From positions 747,501 through 811,500 of the forward strand of contig CP039459.1 in NCBI GenBank assembly GCA_004843165.1: DNA of 64,000 nt, read 5' to 3'. The translations under genes and the position numbers were made by a program. Source of the stretch: Acetobacteraceae bacterium (GTDB lineage: Bacteria; Pseudomonadota; Alphaproteobacteria; Acetobacterales; Acetobacteraceae). Under the pieces are notes generated by a model that saw nothing but the letters and a program-made list of their open reading frames with translations, was not told the DNA's origin and made no database searches. Position 1 is the stretch's first letter; each line of letters begins with the position of its first letter. Shown one piece after another: positions 63,858-64,000 of this stretch.

Positions 63858-64000
63858 AGGCTTTTATCATTTCAAAATGATGAGAAAACGGAAAGATCAC
63901 CCTATAAGATTTAAATGTAAAAAGACAAGCATCTATGCCTTTTATCCACATGCGCCGAACGCTCTAGCAGCGTAATTTATTTAAAAAAAATCTTCGAATG

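Overview
The window is a Gram-negative bacterial chromosome segment of moderate to low GC, with lipoprotein and Sec signal peptides, NhaA, LemA and NnrS. A remnant of an NAD-dependent xylitol/sorbitol-type dehydrogenase and the general style suggest an alphaproteobacterium, possibly an acetic acid bacterium (Acetobacteraceae). This assignment is inference: there is no rRNA or tRNA in the window. The hydrogenase proteins resemble enterobacterial FHL proteins very closely as I remember them, so that block may have been acquired by transfer.

Positions 1-25 kb form a nickel/formate-hydrogenlyase region. On the minus strand are hypA and the start of hypB, which is split by an in-frame stop. Divergent from them is a complete hycBCDEFGHI operon, then hydN and fdhF, a terminator, an AAA ATPase-subtilase pair, hypF, three paralogous exported proteins and a NiCoT nickel permease. 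A 28-bp site matching the NikR consensus GTATGA-N16-TCATAC lies between hypA and hycB. Together these genes would oxidise formate (FdhF, HydN, HycB), pass electrons through HycF/HycG to the [NiFe] subunit HycE, couple to membrane subunits HycC/HycD, mature the enzyme (HypA, HypB, HypF, HycH, HycI) and import nickel. FdhF carries cysteine where E. coli has selenocysteine. No hycA or fhlA is seen.

Positions 25-37 kb hold a TetR-like regulator, exported proteins of unknown function, an S24-type repressor, nnrS behind a perfect 31-bp palindrome (candidate NsrR-type operator), a threonine aldolase-like enzyme, a HipB-like repressor followed by a 49-codon HipA-like stub, dut, and a TerB_N-type protein that appears to start at an ATT codon.

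Positions 37-60 kb are an accessory/defence island. It contains LemA/DUF3137; a broken RNase A-like toxin gene followed by two 90% identical tandem immunity genes; a four-gene GTPase-centred operon preceded by six 23-bp tandem repeats that run up to its GTG start; a BrxD-like ATPase with an Lhr-like helicase; an intact Fic protein and a Fic relative that has lost its catalytic motif; a frameshifted KAP-type P-loop NTPase with a duplicated C-terminal fragment; and a dehydrogenase remnant. Several genes here are decayed at homopolymer A tracts.

Positions 60-64 kb return to ordinary genes: nhaA, a glycine-rich lipoprotein and a large Sel1-repeat protein.
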